A DNA stretch of 17,075 nt, from contig DDXG01000204.1 of assembly GCA_002347125.1 (NCBI GenBank), forward strand, positions 5,009-22,083, given 5' to 3'. Below the pieces are notes generated by a model. That model was not told the DNA's origin, did not search any database, and saw only the letters and a list, made by a program, of their open reading frames with translations. This DNA comes from Phycisphaerales bacterium UBA2266 (GTDB taxonomy: Bacteria; Planctomycetota; Phycisphaerae; Sedimentisphaerales; Anaerobacaceae). Numbering within the stretch: the first letter of the stretch is position 1; each line of letters begins with the position of its first letter. Below are positions 14,787 through 17,075 of this stretch, piece by piece. The translations under genes and the position numbers were made by a program.

Positions 14787-16329
14787 TCTCATCGTCTGCA
14801 CCGCCCTGCTGTCTCTGATCGCCGCTCGCCCCCTGGCTGCCGGTGCATCCACGGCCCACATCACCATCCATGCCGACCGTGGACAAACGACCATCGCCCC
14901 TGAAATCTATGGCCATTTCGCCGAGCACCTCGGCCGCTGTGTCTACGAAGGCTTCTGGGTCGGTCCGGACTCGCCCATCCCCAACGTCCGCGGAATCCGC
15001 AAAGACGTCGTCGAGGCCCTGCGAAACCTCAACATCCCCGTCCTCCGCTGGCCCGGCGGCTGCTTCGCCGACGAGTACCACTGGAAAGAGGGCATCGGCC
15101 CGCGCAAGGACCGCCCTCGGATGGTCAACACCCACTGGGGCATGGTCACGGAAACCAACGCCTTCGGCACCCACGAATTCCTCGACCTGTGCGAACAACT
15201 CGGCTGCGAGGCCTATATCGCTGGAAACGTCGGCTCCGGAACGCCGGAGGAGATGCAGGACTGGGTCGAGTACATGACCTTCGACGGCGACAGCCAGATG
15301 GCTGGCCTCCGAAGGGCCAACGGACGCGATAAGCCCTGGCGCGTCCGCTACTTCGGCGTCGGCAACGAGAACTGGGGCTGCGGCGGGAACATGACGCCCG
15401 AGTACTACGCTGACCTCTATAAGCGTTTCCAGACCTATGTGCGAAGCTACTCCGGTAACCCGATCCTGAAGGTGGCCTGCGGCCCCGGGGATCTTGATCT
15501 CCGTTGGATGGAGGTCGTCCTGGAGCGAGCCGGCCGCAATATGGATGCGATCAGCCTCCATTACTACGTCCGCGGAACCGGTAACTGGACGCAAAAGGGC
15601 AGCGCCACACAGTTCGATGAGGCCGAGTGGTTCGCGCTCATGAAGAACAGCCACGGCATCTACGACCTGCTCGCCAAGAACATCGAAATCCTCGACCGGT
15701 TCGACCGCCGCGGCCGCATCGGTCTGTACGTCGACGAGTGGGGCACCTGGTGGGACGCGGAACCCGGCACCAAACCCGGTTTCCTCTACCAGCAGAACAC
15801 CTTGCGCGATGCGGTCTCGGCCGCCATCTTCCTCAACGCCTTCAACAGTCGCTGCGACCGTGTCCGTATGGCCAACATCGCCCAGACCAATAACGTCCTG
15901 CAGGCCATGATCCTCACCGAGAACGACAAGATGCTCTTGACCCCCACGTACCACGTCTTCGAGATGTTCAAAGTCCACCAGGGCGCCACATATCTGCCCA
16001 GCGAACTCACTGGTCTGCAATACGAGTTCTCCGGCCAGAGCCTGCCGGCCATCATCGCCTCGGCATCCAAAGACGGCTCCGGCGCCATCCACCTGAGCTT
16101 GTGCAATCTCGACCCTGACACATCCATCCAATTGACATGTGACATCCGCGGGGCCGGGGCCGAGAGTGCCTCCGCGAGGGTCCTGACGGCTGAGACCATC
16201 AACGCCTTCAACACCTTCGAGGCGCCCGATGCGGTCAAGCCGGCGCCTTTGGATAATGTCAGAGTCGCCGAGGGCAAGGTCATGGCCCCCCTGCCGGCCA
16301 AGTCCGTCGTCGTCATCACAATGAAGTAG
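14764..16329 (+). CDS. Secreted GH51 alpha-L-arabinofuranosidase
   Basis: A 521-residue protein from the ATG at 14764. The N-terminus MFSYNRSNLIVCTALLSLIA is a signal peptide, probably cut near PLAAGAS, so the enzyme acts outside the cytoplasm; many GH51 enzymes are cytoplasmic. Family landmarks are IYGHFAEHLGRCVYEGFWVG, VLRWPGGCFADEYHW, NTHWGMVTETNAFGTHEFLD, YIAGNVGSGTPEEMQDWVEY and a C-terminal beta-sandwich. The acid/base is E202 in GVGNENWG and the nucleophile is E325 in LYVDEWGTWW, so the active site looks complete. GH51 removes terminal arabinofuranose from arabinoxylan, arabinan or their oligomers with retention, which fits the GH120 xylosidase upstream. It has its own promoter at 14666-14694 and probably forms a transcript with the glucosaminidase gene 34 bp downstream. 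Confidence 0.95.
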   Translation: MFSYNRSNLIVCTALLSLIAARPLAAGASTAHITIHADRGQTTIAPEIYGHFAEHLGRCVYEGFWVGPDSPIPNVRGIRKDVVEALRNLNIPVLRWPGGCFADEYHWKEGIGPRKDRPRMVNTHWGMVTETNAFGTHEFLDLCEQLGCEAYIAGNVGSGTPEEMQDWVEYMTFDGDSQMAGLRRANGRDKPWRVRYFGVGNENWGCGGNMTPEYYADLYKRFQTYVRSYSGNPILKVACGPGDLDLRWMEVVLERAGRNMDAISLHYYVRGTGNWTQKGSATQFDEAEWFALMKNSHGIYDLLAKNIEILDRFDRRGRIGLYVDEWGTWWDAEPGTKPGFLYQQNTLRDAVSAAIFLNAFNSRCDRVRMANIAQTNNVLQAMILTENDKMLLTPTYHVFEMFKVHQGATYLPSELTGLQYEFSGQSLPAIIASASKDGSGAIHLSLCNLDPDTSIQLTCDIRGAGAESASARVLTAETINAFNTFEAPDAVKPAPLDNVRVAEGKVMAPLPAKSVVVITMK

Positions 16330-16363
16330 CCCAATCTGTCCGCCGACGATTCGAAAGGTATCC

Positions 16364-16981
16364 ATGAACTATCCGCGACCGACAAGACGGCTCCTCATCC
16401 TCTCGCTCTTGGCCATCGTTTGTCTGACAATCCCATCCTGCCAGAGCCCCCAGCCCCCGTTGCCGACGGTCAAGTACGACGACCCCTACCGCCCCATCCC
16501 CCTGGCCACCCTCGGCCGGGCCCAGGTCGGCCACTTGGTCCAGTTCTTCACGGCCACCCACCCGAATCCCGATCTTAACCAACTCAACGCCATCGCCCGC
16601 ATCTACATCGAGGAGGCGGCGGCCGAAGGCATCAACAGCGACATCGCTTTCTGCCAGATGTGCATCGAGACCAATTATCTCCGCTACGGCGGTGATGTAA
16701 AACCCTGGCAGTACAACTTCTGCGGGCTCGGGGCCACCGGCAACGGGGAGCCCGGCCTGACCTTCTTGTCCGTCGAGATCGGCGTCCGCGCCCATATCCA
16801 GCACCTCAAAGCCTACGCGAACGCCCAGCCCCTCAAGAAGAAATGTGTCGACCCCCGTTTCAGCCTTGTAAGACGAGCCTCTGCTCCATACGTCGAAGAC
16901 CTCACCGGCAAATGGGCCTCCGACCCCCAGTACGCCGCCAAGATCAAGAAGAAACTTCAAACCCTCGAAGCACTGCTCTAA
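16364..16981 (+). CDS. Glucosaminidase-domain (GH73/Bax-like) lipoprotein
   Basis: A 205-residue protein. A basic start and hydrophobic segment end in LTIPSC, a lipobox-like site giving lipidated Cys26, so it is likely membrane-anchored in the periplasm. Residues about 70-200 match the small glucosaminidase fold: AIARIYIEEAAAEGINSDIA, then CQMCIETNYLRYGG with the presumed catalytic Glu102, then QYNFCGLGATG, and a helical end (VEIGVRAHIQHLKAYA). Such enzymes cut the glycan strands of peptidoglycan between GlcNAc and MurNAc. AAAGG 5 nt upstream supports the ATG. The gene follows GH51 by 34 bp, so co-transcription is likely, though a wall hydrolase has no obvious link to arabinose release. Family assignment is fairly safe; true activity is not shown. 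Confidence 0.85.
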   Translation: MNYPRPTRRLLILSLLAIVCLTIPSCQSPQPPLPTVKYDDPYRPIPLATLGRAQVGHLVQFFTATHPNPDLNQLNAIARIYIEEAAAEGINSDIAFCQMCIETNYLRYGGDVKPWQYNFCGLGATGNGEPGLTFLSVEIGVRAHIQHLKAYANAQPLKKKCVDPRFSLVRRASAPYVEDLTGKWASDPQYAAKIKKKLQTLEALL

Positions 16982-17075
16982 AGCGATAAGCGATGAGCCG
17001 AGCCGGTACCTCCTGACGCAACGGACCATCCAACCCGCGTGTTGACGCAGCTAGCCCGCATTTCTCACAGGTGCT
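16982..17075. other. Non-coding tail at the right window edge
   Basis: 94 bp after the glucosaminidase gene with no reading frame of note and no clear terminator. A short repeat GCGATAAGCGATGAG directly follows the stop codon. GACGCA occurs twice (about 17015 and 17044). The last bases, GCCCGCATTTCTCACAGG, may be the edge of a mobile element (see findings). Confidence 0.3.

Noticed and set aside
14770..16365. 531-codon open frame on the minus strand opposite the GH51 gene
   Set aside because: It is a mirror of GH51 codon bias in GC-rich DNA. The translation is low-complexity (runs of D, G, V, E) with no recognisable domain, while the plus strand has a complete enzyme with both catalytic residues.
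1..17075. CRISPR array, tRNA, rRNA or long direct repeats
   Set aside because: No regularly spaced repeats, no cloverleaf with CCA-type end and no rRNA-like conserved stretch were recognised in the non-coding gaps, which are all short.

Overview
The window is GC-rich (roughly 60-65 % by eye) bacterial chromosome from a Gram-negative-type saccharolytic organism. Almost every protein carries a signal peptide, membrane anchor or lipobox, and four of the eight substantial genes look like secreted glycoside hydrolases. Secreted GH97, GH51 and GH120 enzymes together with a bacterial alpha-2-macroglobulin/PBP1C pair and large orphan exported proteins suggest the Planctomycetota (Phycisphaerae-like) or the wider PVC/FCB assemblage. 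That placement is an inference from gene content, not from a marker gene.

Layout. (1) 1-506, plus: 3' end of a GH97 alpha-glycosidase. (2) 586-10499, minus: a cell-envelope pair, alpha-2-macroglobulin (7994-2652) followed by pbpC (2655-586) with overlapping ATGA start/stop. Upstream of them on the same strand are an exported alpha/beta-barrel-like protein of unknown specificity (10499-8169) and, further upstream, an exported calcineurin-like phosphoesterase (11912-10539). (3) 11913-12156: divergent promoter region with two back-to-back sigma70-like promoters, -35 boxes facing each other 16 bp apart. (4) 12157-16981, plus: GH120 beta-xylosidase with an inserted CBM6-like domain, then a 342-bp gap holding a good promoter and a 19-codon leader ORF, then a GH51 alpha-L-arabinofuranosidase and a small glucosaminidase-domain lipoprotein. 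(5) 16982-17075: non-coding tail.

How the genes may work together. GH120 beta-xylosidase and GH51 arabinofuranosidase fit the debranching and depolymerisation of arabinoxylan or arabinoxylo-oligosaccharides outside the cytoplasm; the inserted CBM6-like domain would tether the xylosidase to xylan or its fragments. The barrel protein and the phosphoesterase share the divergent promoter region with the xylosidase, so they may act on the same material, but this is context only. The A2M/PBP1C pair is the classical bacterial arrangement: a thioester protease trap in the periplasm with a peptidoglycan-repair synthase. No transporter, SusC/D pair, sensor or dedicated regulator is visible in the window. 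No rRNA, tRNA or CRISPR was seen.

The most unusual items are the exported barrel protein with two N-terminal helix-turn-helix-like repeats and two CxxC pairs, the GH120 enzyme split by a CBM6-like insert, the short leader ORF in front of GH51, and a Cys-rich membrane-segment reading frame without a standard start codon on the opposite strand of the same gap.
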